Origin: Sporolactobacillus sp. THM7-4
Lineage (GTDB): Bacteria; Bacillota; Bacilli; Bacillales; Sporolactobacillaceae
Direction of reading: 5' to 3'
Length of the DNA: 64,000 nt
Assembly (NCBI RefSeq): GCF_004153165.1
Contig: NZ_SEMD01000014.1
Coordinates: forward strand, 1-64,000
Positions 53,923 to 62,859 of the stretch are shown one piece after another. Position numbers and translations under genes: made by a program. The notes under the pieces were generated by a model, which saw only the letters and a program-made list of their open reading frames with translations, was not told where the DNA came from and did no database searches. Positions within the stretch are counted from its first letter, which is position 1, and every line of letters begins with the position of its first letter.

Positions 53923-54359
53923 GTTGAGCAAAACCGCATCAAAGTCGAGCAAAACGAACTGAAAGTTGAGCAAAACGAACCGGAAATCGAGCAAAAAGGC
54001 AAAAAAGTCGAACAAAAAAATGAAGTTGAGCAAAAGCCCTAAAAAGTCGAGCAAAACGAACCGGATGTTGAGCAAAAAGGATGAAAAGTTGAGCAAAAAG
54101 CCTAAAAAGTCGAGCAAAAAGCCAAAAAAGTCGGGCAAAAAAACAAAATTGAGCAAAAAGGATGAAAAGTCGAGCAAAAAACGAAGTTGAGCAAAAGCCC
54201 TTAAAAGTCGAGCAAAACGAACCGGAAATCGAGCAAAAAACCAAAAAAGTAGAGCAAAAAAATGAAGTTGAGCAAAGGCCCTTAAAAGTTGAGCAAAAAG
54301 CTAAAGAAGTCGAGCAAACCGAACCGAAAGTCGAGCAAAAAGCCAAAAAAATCGAGTAA
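53923..54359. repeat. Array of 22 GTYGAGCAAAA units, 21-nt period
   Basis: On the plus strand G(T)YGAGCAAAA occurs at 53923, 53944, 53965, 53986, 54007, 54025, 54046, 54067, 54088, 54109, 54130, 54148, 54169, 54186, 54207, 54228, 54249, 54267, 54288, 54309, 54330 and 54351. The step is 21 nt, sometimes 18 and once 17. Between units the sequence is A-rich with motifs CGAACCG and AATGAA. Translated, it gives heptads of the KVEQNEP / KVEQKAK type but with repeated in-frame stop codons and one frame change. The minus strand is open in two frames (LLDF/FCSTF-like). It could be a decayed coiled-coil gene or a non-coding repeat. It fills the space between fadE copy 2 and the AEC pseudogene. Confidence 0.9.
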
Positions 54360-54375
54360 AAATCGGAGTGGACAC

Positions 54376-55273
54376 TTAACCAAGCGAAATCAATGCAGGC
54401 AGATACAGAAAACTGAGAAGCGTTGTGATTGAGACAATAAGTGAGACAAGTTGCGAATCCCCATCGAATTTTTCAATAAGGGTGACCGTATTGATTGCTG
54501 CCGGCATGCTGACTTCGACAAATAGCACAGAGGCAATCATGCCATGAATGCCTAGAATAAAAAGTACCAGTTTGGCGAGGACAGGCACCATGATAATTCG
54601 CAGAAAAACACCCAGCCAAACTTGAGGACGGCGCAATCCTTGCAGGCCTGTACGCCCGAGCTGGATTCCAAGAATCAGCAGAACAAGTGTTGGATAGGCA
54701 GTGCCGAGCATCTGAACGGCCGTGTCAAGCCCGGCCGGCAATTTTAAATAAAAAAAATCAAGCACGATTCCAACGAAGCAGGCATAGATAATCGGAGATT
54801 TGAAAATGTGGATCAACGCTTGTTTTCCATTCATGTTTGAACGAGAAGCGATGTACATACCCAGGACGTTTACTGAAATGATTTGTCCGATCACATAAAC
54901 AGCTCCTAAAGCAAAACCGGTCTTGCCAAAGGCCAGAAGAAGGACGGGAAGACCGTAGTTGTTGCTGTTGCTGAAGATCGTCGTCAAAGTCAATGCCCGG
55001 GCTGAACCTTCTCTAAGCCGGGCCAGTTTGTTGGAAAGGGCGGCTAAACTCCACAAAACTACCGTCATGATGACGGTGAACCAAAGAATATCAACCTCTC
55101 AGCCGGGAGTTGGACAACGCCGCTAAAATGAGTGCGGGCGCCAGTATGTACAGACTGATATCGGCCAGCAGCTTTGTGTCGACCGACCGCCGTTGCTGCA
55201 GCAAGAAACCGCAGGCACAAATGATGATGATCGGCAGGGTAATGACCGTGAGCAAATGAAGATAGGCGTACAT
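54376..55273 (-). pseudogene. AEC-family (auxin efflux carrier) transporter, frameshifted
   Basis: Two frames together make a normal AEC transporter of about 298 residues. The first 60 residues (from ATG 55273; MYAYLHLLTVITLPIIIIC and YILAPALILAALSNSRL) end at a stop at 55091. The rest continues in another frame with ILWFTVIMTVVLWSLAALSNKL and the conserved NSNNYGLPV, then VGIVLDFF and SMPAAINTVTL. The total length is 3n+1, so one extra base near 55085-55095 explains it. It may be a true mutation or a sequencing error. AEC proteins export organic acids or related compounds. Confidence 0.85.
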
Positions 55274-55279
55274 GCAAAC

Positions 55280-55634
55280 TTCCCCCAGTTTGAGCTTTTC
55301 AAGTCATCATATTGAAATTCATATTGTTAGTATAAAAGTTTTTTCATCGATAGTCTGTTTTTATTTTCCCGGAAATTTAAATTGTTGCTGCATGAATCAT
55401 AGTGGACAACTTATCGTTAAATGCATTGGATAATGTTCATCGGGTTCCGATTACAACACCATTTAAGTAAATCCCAATACAAGATAGGACATTTCATGCT
55501 AAGCTGGATCATAGAAAGTATGAGGTGTTGGGTTGCCGGAATATTATTATGAGCGACTGTTGCACATATAATCTGAAGAATCATATTCTTTTTGCTGAAC
55601 TGTTTTGAATATATTAATGAAAAGGAATGGTACA
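55280..55634. other. Intergenic stretch, nothing recognised
   Basis: About 350 nt of AT-rich sequence between the AEC pseudogene and the ElaA-like gene. Only short chance frames are seen. AAAGGAATGG at its end is the ribosome binding site of the next gene. Confidence 0.4.
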
Positions 55635-56078
55635 ATGAAGCTGGACTGGAAGGTCAAAACGTTTTCTCAGCTTACTGTTCGTGAGTTGTACGAGATCTAT
55701 AAAGCGCGCGAAAATGTATTCGTGGTCGAACAACAGTGTCCTTATCATGAGATTGATCAAAATGATTTAACCAGTCTTCATGTGTACGCAATAGATGATC
55801 ATATGGAAGTCATTGCTTATGCACGAATTTTTAGGGAAGGCGAACATGTGACTTTCGGTCGAGTCCTTGTCCGACACAGTTGGCGGGGAAATGGGTTGGG
55901 CCGACAGCTTGTGGCAAAAATTCTCAGTACGATAAAGGAAACGATTCCGGGAAAATCGATCGTGATTGAGGCGCAGGAATACATACAGCCGCTATATTCA
56001 CATTTCGGATTCAGACGGGCTTCAGATAATTATTTAATTGATAATATCCCCCATGTTAAGATGGTGTACGATCATTGA
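55635..56078 (+). CDS. GNAT acetyltransferase, ElaA-like
   Basis: A 147-residue protein with LYEIYKARENVFVVEQQCPYHEID, characteristic of the ElaA subgroup, and the acetyl-CoA motif FGRVLVRHSWRGNGLGRQLV; the C-terminal IEAQEYIQPLYSHFGF is motif B. The acceptor substrate is unknown. The ATG at 55635 is where family similarity starts and has AAAGG upstream. Confidence 0.88.
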   Translation: MKLDWKVKTFSQLTVRELYEIYKARENVFVVEQQCPYHEIDQNDLTSLHVYAIDDHMEVIAYARIFREGEHVTFGRVLVRHSWRGNGLGRQLVAKILSTIKETIPGKSIVIEAQEYIQPLYSHFGFRRASDNYLIDNIPHVKMVYDH

Positions 56079-56260
56079 TAGAACTAAAATAGTCGATTTA
56101 AGGATCACGCAGAAGTGATACGAAGAAAAGCTGAACGATGGGTTTATGAGGCATAGTCATTCAAAATGTCGTCCAATGATCGTGAAAATGGAACACGACG
56201 CACAGGCTTCATCAATAACTGAAAGAAGGACTGTCGATTAATTTCAAGGAGTATTGATCA

Positions 56261-56824
56261 ATGTATACCATTAAAAAGATCACTGAGAAGGAATCAGAAA
56301 AAATAAGAGAGTTGGCGGCTGTACATTGGCAGTCCTCAAAGATGGCTGTACATGGCGAGGTCTATGACATCAGCGTATTACCCGGGTTTTATGCGGAAGA
56401 AGATCACTCACTTTTAGGCTTGATCACCTATCGTGAAGCTTCTCCCCATGAATTTGAAATTATGTCCCTTGACAGTTTCGAGGAAAACCGGGGCATCGGT
56501 TCATCCCTGTTAAGAACCGTTATTGAAATGGCAGAAAAACGAGGAGCCGGCCGTTTGTTTCTGACCACTACAAACGAAAATTTGCGTGCTCTTGGTTTCT
56601 ATCAGAGAAGAGGATTTACGCTTTGCGAGCTCAGGTTAAACGCGGTACGGGAAGCGCGAAAGCTGAAGCCGGACATTCCATTAGCAGATGACGGTATTCC
56701 TATTAATAAAGCGTTTACATTAAGTGAAAGCCGGAAAAAATGGCTCAATATTCGTGGCTCATCGTGCGGCTCGGTCACGCAAATATATCGTCCAGACCGA
56801 GTCGTTTGTGAGCATACGGAATGA
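56261..56824 (+). CDS. GNAT family N-acetyltransferase
   Basis: A 187-residue protein with the GNAT core: LGLITYREA, IMSLDSFEENRGIGSSLLRTVIEMA (acetyl-CoA pyrophosphate-binding loop) and TTTNENLRALGFYQRRGF. The last 40 residues (after INKAFTLSESRKKW) are an unrecognised tail. The acceptor cannot be predicted. AAGGAG precedes the ATG by 9 nt. The next gene starts 39 nt later, so the two may be co-transcribed. Confidence 0.85.
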   Translation: MYTIKKITEKESEKIRELAAVHWQSSKMAVHGEVYDISVLPGFYAEEDHSLLGLITYREASPHEFEIMSLDSFEENRGIGSSLLRTVIEMAEKRGAGRLFLTTTNENLRALGFYQRRGFTLCELRLNAVREARKLKPDIPLADDGIPINKAFTLSESRKKWLNIRGSSCGSVTQIYRPDRVVCEHTE

Positions 56825-56863
56825 AACCGATTTTGCGGATCAGCGAAGGGAGGATATGATGCT

Positions 56864-57406
56864 TTGATTCAAACGAGAAGAAAAGACTGGCAGCGGGGCG
56901 ATCCGATCATTGAGAGAAAAGTAAGATATGATAACACGATCGCGGAATATAGATGCAGGCTTTTAAAATTAGCTAAGGAAAAAGTCGTCCTTTTTTATAA
57001 AATAGAGCGTCCTGTTCAGCTGCTGGCGGGTGACACTCCATTCATTCTGACTGAAGGCAGTGTCACCATTGCCTATTACTGGACTGACAGGCCTTATAAT
57101 CTCTATATCTGGAGAGATAGCGACGGTCATTATTCAGGAGCATATTTTAATATTGTAAAAAATACCCAGATTACAAACCAGATGGTATCCTTTGAGGATT
57201 TGATTATTGATGTTTTGATTCTTCCGAGCGGTGAATGCTTTATTTTGGATGAAGAGGAATTGCCGGTTCCGCTGGCTCAATTTGAAGAAGGATATGTCCG
57301 CAAAGTTATGCAGTCGCTAATGAAGTCGCAGGCGGATATACTTCGACCGTTGATCACAGAGAGCAAACAATTTTTTGATGAAATCAAGGCTCTGGGACTT
57401 AAATAA
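56864..57406 (+). CDS. DUF402 protein (putative nucleoside tri-/diphosphatase)
   Basis: A 180-residue protein with the FomD/YgaC-type DUF402 barrel: TIAYYWTDRPYNLYIWRDSDGHYSGAYFNIVKNTQI, FEDLIIDVLILPSGECFILDEEEL and a C-terminal helix. The Tyr/Trp cluster and the Asp pair (DLIIDV) fit the metal-dependent phosphatase site described for this family. TTG 56864 with AAGGGAGG about 9 nt upstream is the start. Substrate is uncertain. Confidence 0.85.
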   Translation: MIQTRRKDWQRGDPIIERKVRYDNTIAEYRCRLLKLAKEKVVLFYKIERPVQLLAGDTPFILTEGSVTIAYYWTDRPYNLYIWRDSDGHYSGAYFNIVKNTQITNQMVSFEDLIIDVLILPSGECFILDEEELPVPLAQFEEGYVRKVMQSLMKSQADILRPLITESKQFFDEIKALGLK

Positions 57407-57408
57407 AG

Positions 57409-57462
57409 CAAAAAAATCGGCCACCGAGGCTGTATGAACACATAAACCTCAGCGACCGATTT
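57409..57462 (-). terminator. Intrinsic terminator facing the tRNA gene
   Basis: AAATCGG-CGCTGAGG and CCTC-GG-CCGATTT arms pair with a few mismatches; on the minus strand a run of seven T follows. It can end the tRNA-Pro transcript and perhaps also the DUF402 mRNA. Confidence 0.65.
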
Positions 57463-57527
57463 CCCGGCTAAAGGAGTCTCAATAGACTGCCTTCAGCATT
57501 AATTTTGTATATTTGTTCGTTATGAAG

Positions 57528-57601
57528 TCGGAAAGACAGGATTTGAACCTGCGACCACATGGCCCCCAGCCATGTGCTCTACCAAGCTGAGCTACTTTCC
57601 G
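57528..57601 (-). tRNA. tRNA-Pro, anticodon GGG
   Basis: The minus strand folds as a full cloverleaf: acceptor CGGAAAG with CTTTCCG, D arm AGCTCAGCTTGGTAGAGC, anticodon stem CATGG/CCATG around loop CTGGGGG (anticodon GGG), and T arm CAGGTTCAAATCCTG. The discriminator is A and CCA is not encoded. It reads CCC and CCU codons. It is a single tRNA gene, not part of a cluster. Confidence 0.93.
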
Positions 57602-57917
57602 ATAGTGTTAGAAAAAGCTATCAAAATGTCAACGTACTCATTTTAATGTGCTTCCAGCTGTCTGTCAAGTATCGATGAGTTAAGCGTTTGCAGGCTGGAA
57701 TGATTAGCGACCAAGTGGGACTAAAAGCGTAAGCGGATTCTCAGGAAAAATTTTTCAGCATGACATGCGAACAATGTTTATTTTTTTTGCCATGTGGAAG
57801 TTAAACTCTGTAACCCGCAAAGATGTTGGATCACCGTTTGACAGGCTTTTGAAAATAGGACTCATCCGGGCACTGAATCTAGTCGTTTATGGTCAGTAAT
57901 AGAAAGGAGAGATGATA
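57602..57917. other. Intergenic region upstream of the GSP39-like gene
   Basis: About 315 nt. A TTGACA occurs at about 57838 without a convincing -10 at proper spacing. I looked for a sigma-B promoter (GTTT then GGGTAT), expected for a general stress gene, and did not find a good match. Confidence 0.35.
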
Positions 57918-58808
57918 GTGACTGAATCAACGGTCGAAGATCCGAAAACGAAATATTTCAACGGTAAATATCCGAAACAAAAGCAAGAAGCACCCGCTGT
58001 GCAAAAGAAAATGGATCCACGTCCCGACTGCGGGGAAAAAAGTTATAGAGGATCTGGAAAATTAAAAGGCAGAAAAGCATTAATAACAGGCGGTGATTCG
58101 GGAATTGGTCGTGCGGTTGCTATTGCTTATGCCCGGGAAGGTGCCGATATCGCGATTAATTATCTTCCAGTGGAAGAAGAAGATGCGCGGGAAGTGCAGA
58201 AACTGGTCGAAGCGGAAGACCGAAAAGCCGTTTTGATACCTGGTGACTTAAGCAATGAATCTTTCTGCAAGGAAATGGTCGAAAAAGCCAATCAGGAACT
58301 TGGCGGTTTGGATATTTTGGCATTGATCGCAGGAAAACAGCAGGCCTATCCGTCAATTGAAGAGATCTCTACGGAAGAACTACGAAAAACATTTGAAATT
58401 AATGTGTTTTCATTATTTTGGACAGTTAAAGCGGCTCTGCCCCTGTTGCCGGAAGGAGCTTCTATCATTACAACGTCGTCGGTGGAAGGCTATAATCCAA
58501 ATCCCATGCTGCTCTCATATGCGCCAACAAAGAGTGCAATTATAGGGTTTACGAAGAGCCTTGCTAAACAGTTAGCGTCAAAAGGAATCCGCGTCAATGC
58601 TGTTGCGCCAGGCCCGATCTGGACACCGCTGCAAATCTCCGGTGGCCAGCCGAGTGAAGCCATTCCACAATTCGGCCAGATGACACCGATGAAACGGGCC
58701 GGACAGCCGGTGGAACTTGCAGGCGCCTATGTGCTGCTTGCTTCAAACGAGTCAAGTTATGTCACCGCTCAAGTATACGGAGTGACAGGAGGTATTCCGA
58801 CGGCCTGA
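57918..58808 (+). CDS. SDR oxidoreductase, general stress protein 39 (YdaD)-like
   Basis: A protein of about 296 residues. A polar N-terminal extension ([12 protein letters not shown]) typical of the GSP39/YdaD/YhdF group precedes the Rossmann core with [13 protein letters not shown], then the catalytic Tyr and Lys in SYAPTKSA, and APGPIWTPL. The substrate is unknown. I prefer GTG 57918, 8 nt after AAAGGAG, over ATG 57912, which is only about 2-3 nt away. A strong terminator follows. Confidence 0.88.
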   Translation: MTESTVEDPKTKYFNGKYPKQKQEAPAVQKKMDPRPDCGEKSYRGSGKLKGRKALITGGDSGIGRAVAIAYAREGADIAINYLPVEEEDAREVQKLVEAEDRKAVLIPGDLSNESFCKEMVEKANQELGGLDILALIAGKQQAYPSIEEISTEELRKTFEINVFSLFWTVKAALPLLPEGASIITTSSVEGYNPNPMLLSYAPTKSAIIGFTKSLAKQLASKGIRVNAVAPGPIWTPLQISGGQPSEAIPQFGQMTPMKRAGQPVELAGAYVLLASNESSYVTAQVYGVTGGIPTA

Positions 58809-58847
58809 TTCGTTTGCAGTAACATGGATCAGCCGGGGCCGTAAGGA

Positions 58848-58897
58848 AAGTCCGTTTTCAGTATGAAACCGAAGCATACTGAAAACGGACTTTTTTA
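58848..58897 (+). terminator. Intrinsic terminator
   Basis: AAAGTCCGTTTTCAGTATG pairs perfectly with CATACTGAAAACGGACTTT, followed by TTTT. It ends the SDR gene. Confidence 0.93.
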
Positions 58898-58999
58898 GTT
58901 ATCTATATTCTGATTAGTAAGAGGCGACAGCAACGTAAAGCATATTCATTGACCCTGGACCGACTCTCACGGTAAAATATTGAATAAATAAATAGGAAG

Positions 59000-59086
59000 T
59001 CCACTAGGGGTGCCTCTTGGCTGAGATAAGGAGTATTCTTAATCCCTTTGAACCTGATCTAGGTTATACTAGCGTAGGAAAGTGGC
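59000..59086 (+). ncRNA. TPP (thi-box) riboswitch
   Basis: The thi-box core is clear: CTAGGGGTGCC, GGCTGAGATAAGG, then CCCTTTGAACCTGATCTAGG and ACTAGCGTAGGAAAGTGG, closed by CCACT/AGTGG. It binds thiamine diphosphate and usually represses thiamine genes. The distance to tenA is 240 nt; I could not identify a clear terminator or anti-terminator in between. Confidence 0.96.
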
Positions 59087-59325
59087 TCGGTTGATTACAT
59101 AATTATACTTCTGTAAACACATGCGTCCTGGAAGATGGCTTTGGCATTCAGGCTATCCTGGCTGGCACAATGAATCTGCCGGCGCGCTGAACCTTCATCT
59201 ACCAAGTTGACTTGCAGGATCGTTTTTTCTATGAATGAGGCAGGGTTCAAATTTTACAGAAAGCTTTTATCTTCCTCCTCGCTACGCCGCACAACCTAAT
59301 GGATATTTCTATGAGGAGGAAAACA

Positions 59326-60039
59326 ATGAAGCTATCAGAAGAATTGAGACAAGTTGCAGATCCGATTTTTGAAGCCATTTTTAAGCATCCTTTTGTTCAA
59401 GGGATTGCTTGTGGAGATGTGAAAAGAGAGGCATTAATCCACTATGTAAAACAAGATTTCAGCTATTTAAATGCATTTATAAAAGTCTACGGGATTGCGA
59501 TTTCCAAATGCGACAACCGCAAAGATATGCAGATTTTTAACGATCAGATTTCATTCATTCTTAATAGTGAAATTCATCCCCATCGTAATTTTTGCAAAGT
59601 TGCCGGCGTAAGGTATGAAACCTTGCAACATGAGCCGCTCGTTCCGACAGCTTCCCACTACATCGATCATATGCTGACTGTCGCGTCTTCCGGCAGCCTC
59701 GCTGAGATTCTGGCTGCACTTCTGCCGTGCCCATGGACTTATTGGGAAATCGGCAAAAAGCTGATTGCAGAGCGTCACCCGGATCAGAATCATCCTTTTT
59801 ATGACTGGATCACGTTTTACGGCAAGAACAATGGAAAGAAACCTCTGACCGAAATATTGTACAACCGGCTTGATGAGCTGACTACGAATGGCTCAATTAA
59901 TGAGAAAGAGCGGATCAAGGATCACTTTATCAAAAGCTGCCAGCTTGAATATGCGTTCTGGGATATGGCTTATCACCTGGAAGAATGGCCGGTAAAAGTA
60001 AGTATAAAGACTAATATTGGGGTTTCAAATGCCCTGTAA
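59326..60039 (+). CDS. tenA: Aminopyrimidine aminohydrolase (thiaminase II), TenA
   Basis: A 237-residue helical protein with the TenA pattern: HPFVQGIACG near the N-terminus, YVKQDFSYLNAF with the substrate-binding Asp and Tyr, the catalytic Cys in LLPCPWTYWEIG, and the Glu in QLEYAFWDMAY. It hydrolyses amino-HMP in thiamine salvage. ATG 59326 with GAGGAGG is the proper start. It is preceded by a TPP riboswitch but not joined to tenI, thiO or thiE; the conjugative element begins after it. Confidence 0.94.
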   Translation: MKLSEELRQVADPIFEAIFKHPFVQGIACGDVKREALIHYVKQDFSYLNAFIKVYGIAISKCDNRKDMQIFNDQISFILNSEIHPHRNFCKVAGVRYETLQHEPLVPTASHYIDHMLTVASSGSLAEILAALLPCPWTYWEIGKKLIAERHPDQNHPFYDWITFYGKNNGKKPLTEILYNRLDELTTNGSINEKERIKDHFIKSCQLEYAFWDMAYHLEEWPVKVSIKTNIGVSNAL

Positions 60040-60536
60040 ATCATTTCTAAGAAACGTATTACGCAAGATCGATTTCATGACAAAGAAGGGTCTTTAGCGG
60101 AAAAATATACGGTTTCTATTGAGTGGGAATAAAGTAGATACCTCGTTTGGTGTCGAAACGTTGATTTAACAGCATTTTTGGCAAAGGTAAAATGGATAAA
60201 AACATTTAAATTGATAAGGATCTCCGCCAAAATTCCGCCAAGGATCGGAGTCAGAGAACCGTATCAGTTCGAGATTTGGAAGGTATATTTTGTAGAATAT
60301 GCCTTCTTTTTTATTTTATTTTTCCGCCAAGTAATGCTATTTCGAAGGTGTGCCATCACTGTGCTACGAAATTGCATGTGCTGAGATGAGAGATCATTTC
60401 AGTTTTTTTATACCTAATTTTTGGTGTTAGAAAGGATGTGATTTCACCAAAGCATCCCCAGCGTTTTCCTACAGACCTTAATTTTGAAACAGCTTATTAA
60501 CCAAAACAAAATTATTTACAGAAAGGAAATTGATTT
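60040..60536. other. Junction region between tenA and the conjugative element
   Basis: About 500 nt without a supported gene. The left end of the integrated element must lie here. CCGCCAA occurs three times (about 60223, 60234 and 60326), which might be recombinase-binding repeats. I cannot identify attL without the right end, which is outside the window. Confidence 0.4.
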
Positions 60537-60851
60537 ATGGAACTGAAATACATTATCCCAAACGTTGAAAAGACATTTGGGAACCTCGAATATGCCGGAG
60601 AAGGCAATGTGGAACAGCGCAGGGTAAATGGCCGCATGACGATCCTTTCCCGCAGTTATAATTTGTATTCTGACATCCAGAGGGCCGACGATATTGTCTT
60701 AGTGTTGCCACCGGAAGCTAGTGAAAAGCATTTTGAGGTTGAAGATAGGGTGAAACTGGTCAATCCTCGAATTACCGCAGAAGGGTACAAAATTGGTGCT
60801 CGTGGTTTCACAAACTATATCCTGCATGCAGACGATATGGTGAAAGCATAA
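60537..60851 (+). CDS. Tn916 Orf23-like YdcP family protein (DUF961)
   Basis: A 104-residue protein starting MELKYIIPNVEKTFGNLEYAGEG, with the RVNGRMTILSRSYNLYSDIQRADDIVLVLP segment, nearly typical for Tn916 Orf23 and for YdcP of ICEBs1. These small proteins are encoded at the head of the conjugation operon; their role in transfer is poorly known. AGAAAGGAAA lies upstream of the ATG. A second DUF961 protein follows 18 nt later. Confidence 0.92.
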   Translation: MELKYIIPNVEKTFGNLEYAGEGNVEQRRVNGRMTILSRSYNLYSDIQRADDIVLVLPPEASEKHFEVEDRVKLVNPRITAEGYKIGARGFTNYILHADDMVKA

Positions 60852-60869
60852 AGAGAGGGTGGTAAAGAA

Positions 60870-61238
60870 ATGAGATTAGCTGAAGGAATTGTTATTGATA
60901 AGGAAAAGACATTCGGCGTGCTGAAATTCTCCGCACTCCGCCGTGAGGTGCGCGTGAATAATGAGGACGGCACAGTCAGTGATGAAATTAAAGAACGGAC
61001 TTATGACCTTAAATCCCGTGGACAAGGACGCATGATACAGGTCAGTATTCCGGCTGCCGTCCCGTTGAAAGAGTTTGACTATAATGTCGAAGTGGAACTG
61101 ATCAACCCGGTGGCGGATACTGTAGCGACTGCCACATTTTTGGGAGCGGATGTGGACTGGTATATCAAGGCCGAGGACATAGCGCTGAAAAATAAACAAG
61201 CCGTCCCCCATCCGCAGCCACAAACTAAAGGAAAGTAA
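60870..61238 (+). CDS. Tn916 Orf22-like YdcP family protein (DUF961)
   Basis: A 122-residue protein beginning MRLAEGIVIDKEKTFGVLKFSAL, with KERTYDLKSRGQGRMIQVSIPA and EVELINPVADTVATATF, matching Tn916 Orf22. It shares the family of its upstream neighbour and probably arose with it by duplication. GAGAGGGTGG precedes the ATG. The Pro/Gln-rich C-terminal tail is variable in the family. Confidence 0.92.
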   Translation: MRLAEGIVIDKEKTFGVLKFSALRREVRVNNEDGTVSDEIKERTYDLKSRGQGRMIQVSIPAAVPLKEFDYNVEVELINPVADTVATATFLGADVDWYIKAEDIALKNKQAVPHPQPQTKGK

Positions 61239-61268
61239 TGCCATTTCATTTTCCGGAAGGGATCATTT

Positions 61269-62669
61269 ATGAAACATTTCATCTATAAAGGAAAAAGGAT
61301 TCGAGCGGGTGATCAACATCTTGTCTTTCGATTTGCTGCTACCTCACTCGTTCTTGTTTTCCTATTCGTGTTGCTGGCCTTTCATGGGAAGCGGCTCATG
61401 CTAATGGACTGGAAGAAGGTACGACTTTTGCATGAAGGCAGCTTGCAGTTTGCTATCACGCCCTATCTCATGTTCAGTGTCAGTGTAGCTGCAGGAATAA
61501 GCATGCTTGTGGCCGGCCTTTATTACCACTTTCATCGAGATAGAGTGAAACAGCTCGTGCACCGCCAAAAGCTAGCCAAAATGATCCTAGAAAATAAATG
61601 GTATGAATCCGAACAGGTGCAACATGACGGGCTCTTTAAAGACCTACCATCCGGCAGGCCAAAGGAGAGAATCCGCCATTTCCCAAAGATGTATTACCGG
61701 CTCAAAGATGGACTGATTCACATCCACGTAGAAATTACGTTGGGTAAATATCAGGATCAGCTCCTGCACTTGGAAAAGAAGCTGGAAAGTGGCTTGTACT
61801 GTGAACTGGTGGACAAAGAGCTCAAGGATTCTTATGTAGAATATACCCTGCTCTATGATACGATTGCTAATCGTATTTCCATTGAAGAAGTCACTGCTAA
61901 AGACGGGCGCTTAAAGCTGATGAAGTCTGTTTATTGGGAGTATGATAAGTTACCTCATATGCTCATTGCTGGGGGAACAGGCGGAGGAAAAACCTACTTC
62001 ATCTTCTCACTCATTGAAGCATTAGCGCGCACAAACGCCATGCTTTATGTCCTTGACCCAAAGAACGCTGACCTTGCCGATCTTTCTGAAGTCATGCCTA
62101 ACGTCTATCACCAGAAAGAAGACATGATTATCTGCTTGAACCAATTTTATGACGGGATGATGGAACGCAGCGAGGCCATGAAAAAGACGAATGGCTACAA
62201 GACCGGAGAGAACTATGCCTATCTGGGCTGGCCAGCCCACTTCCTTATCTTTGACGAATACGTGGCATTCATGGAAATGCTCGGGAAAGAGAGTTCTACT
62301 GTTCTAACCAAGTTGAAACGGATCGTCATGCTTGGCAGGCAAGCCGGATATTTCTTGATCCTTGCCTGCCAGCGTCCAGATGCCAAGTTTTTAGGCGATG
62401 GTATCCGTGACCAGTTCAATTTCCGTGTGGCCTTGGGAAGAATGTCGGAAATGGGTTATGGCATGATGTTTGGTGAGGTGGAAAAGGATTTTTTCCTGAA
62501 ACAGATCAAAGGACGAGGTTATATGGATACAGGGACAAGTGTCATCTCAGAGTTTTATACCCCTTTAGTCCCCAAAGGACACAATTTTATAAAAGAGATT
62601 GGAACACTGATAAGAAGCAGGCAGGACGGACAGGCGGCGTGCGAAGCGAAAGCCGAAGGGACGGACTAG
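61269..62669 (+). CDS. FtsK/SpoIIIE-type conjugative coupling ATPase (Tn916 Orf21, TcpA/ConQ-like)
   Basis: A 466-residue protein with two N-terminal transmembrane helices (about 22-40 and 72-92) and a RecA-like motor: Walker A AGGTGGGKTYF near residue 236, LYVLDPKNADL, Walker B HFLIFDEYVAFME near 325, and LACQRPDAKFL. It couples the relaxase-DNA complex to the mating channel. Length fits Tn916 Orf21 (461 residues). The C-terminal tail (GQAACEAKAEGTD) is a little longer. Confidence 0.93.
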   Translation: MKHFIYKGKRIRAGDQHLVFRFAATSLVLVFLFVLLAFHGKRLMLMDWKKVRLLHEGSLQFAITPYLMFSVSVAAGISMLVAGLYYHFHRDRVKQLVHRQKLAKMILENKWYESEQVQHDGLFKDLPSGRPKERIRHFPKMYYRLKDGLIHIHVEITLGKYQDQLLHLEKKLESGLYCELVDKELKDSYVEYTLLYDTIANRISIEEVTAKDGRLKLMKSVYWEYDKLPHMLIAGGTGGGKTYFIFSLIEALARTNAMLYVLDPKNADLADLSEVMPNVYHQKEDMIICLNQFYDGMMERSEAMKKTNGYKTGENYAYLGWPAHFLIFDEYVAFMEMLGKESSTVLTKLKRIVMLGRQAGYFLILACQRPDAKFLGDGIRDQFNFRVALGRMSEMGYGMMFGEVEKDFFLKQIKGRGYMDTGTSVISEFYTPLVPKGHNFIKEIGTLIRSRQDGQAACEAKAEGTD

Positions 62670-62679
62670 CCTGCTGCTG

Positions 62680-62790
62680 GTGTGGCGTCAGCCACGCCAG
62701 CGATTTAGCCCCCCGTATCTAACAGGGGGGCACAAATACAATAAAAAACAGTTTCAAAATCCAGTAAACACCCTATTCTGTCTAGGTTTC
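62680..62790 (+). other. oriT of the conjugative element
   Basis: Between the coupling-protein and relaxase genes lies CCCCCCGTATCTAACAGGGGGG (arms 62709-62714 and 62725-62730), the same arrangement as the Tn916 and ICEBs1 oriT, where nicking takes place beside a CTAACAG-type core. A second short dyad (TGGCG/CGCCA, 62683-62699) is upstream. The exact ends are not defined. Confidence 0.85.
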
Positions 62791-62801
62791 TGGAATTTTT
62801 G

Positions 62802-62844
62802 GAGGATGTCAACAATGCCCCTTTCAGTTGACATCCTCTTTTTG
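62802..62844 (+). terminator. Hairpin terminator between Orf21 and the relaxase gene
   Basis: GAGGATGTCAAC pairs perfectly with GTTGACATCCTC across 13 nt and is followed by TTTTT. It lies only 16 nt before the relaxase start, so it probably limits read-through into the relaxase gene. Confidence 0.8.
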
Positions 62845-62859
62845 ATTGGAGGGTAATCA

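Noticed and set aside
53899-54346. Minus-strand Phe/Leu-rich frames over the repeat array as genes
   Set aside because: They are open in two frames only because the repeat lacks stops on that strand; the products (LLDF, FCSTF repeats) look like shadows and have no ribosome binding site.
53923-54359. CRISPR array
   Set aside because: The repeat unit is about 11 nt in a 21-nt period, with A-rich similar spacers and no palindromic repeat of 24-40 nt; no cas genes are present.
57602-57917. Sigma-B promoter for the GSP39-like gene
   Set aside because: No GTTT/GGGTAT pair at suitable spacing was found.
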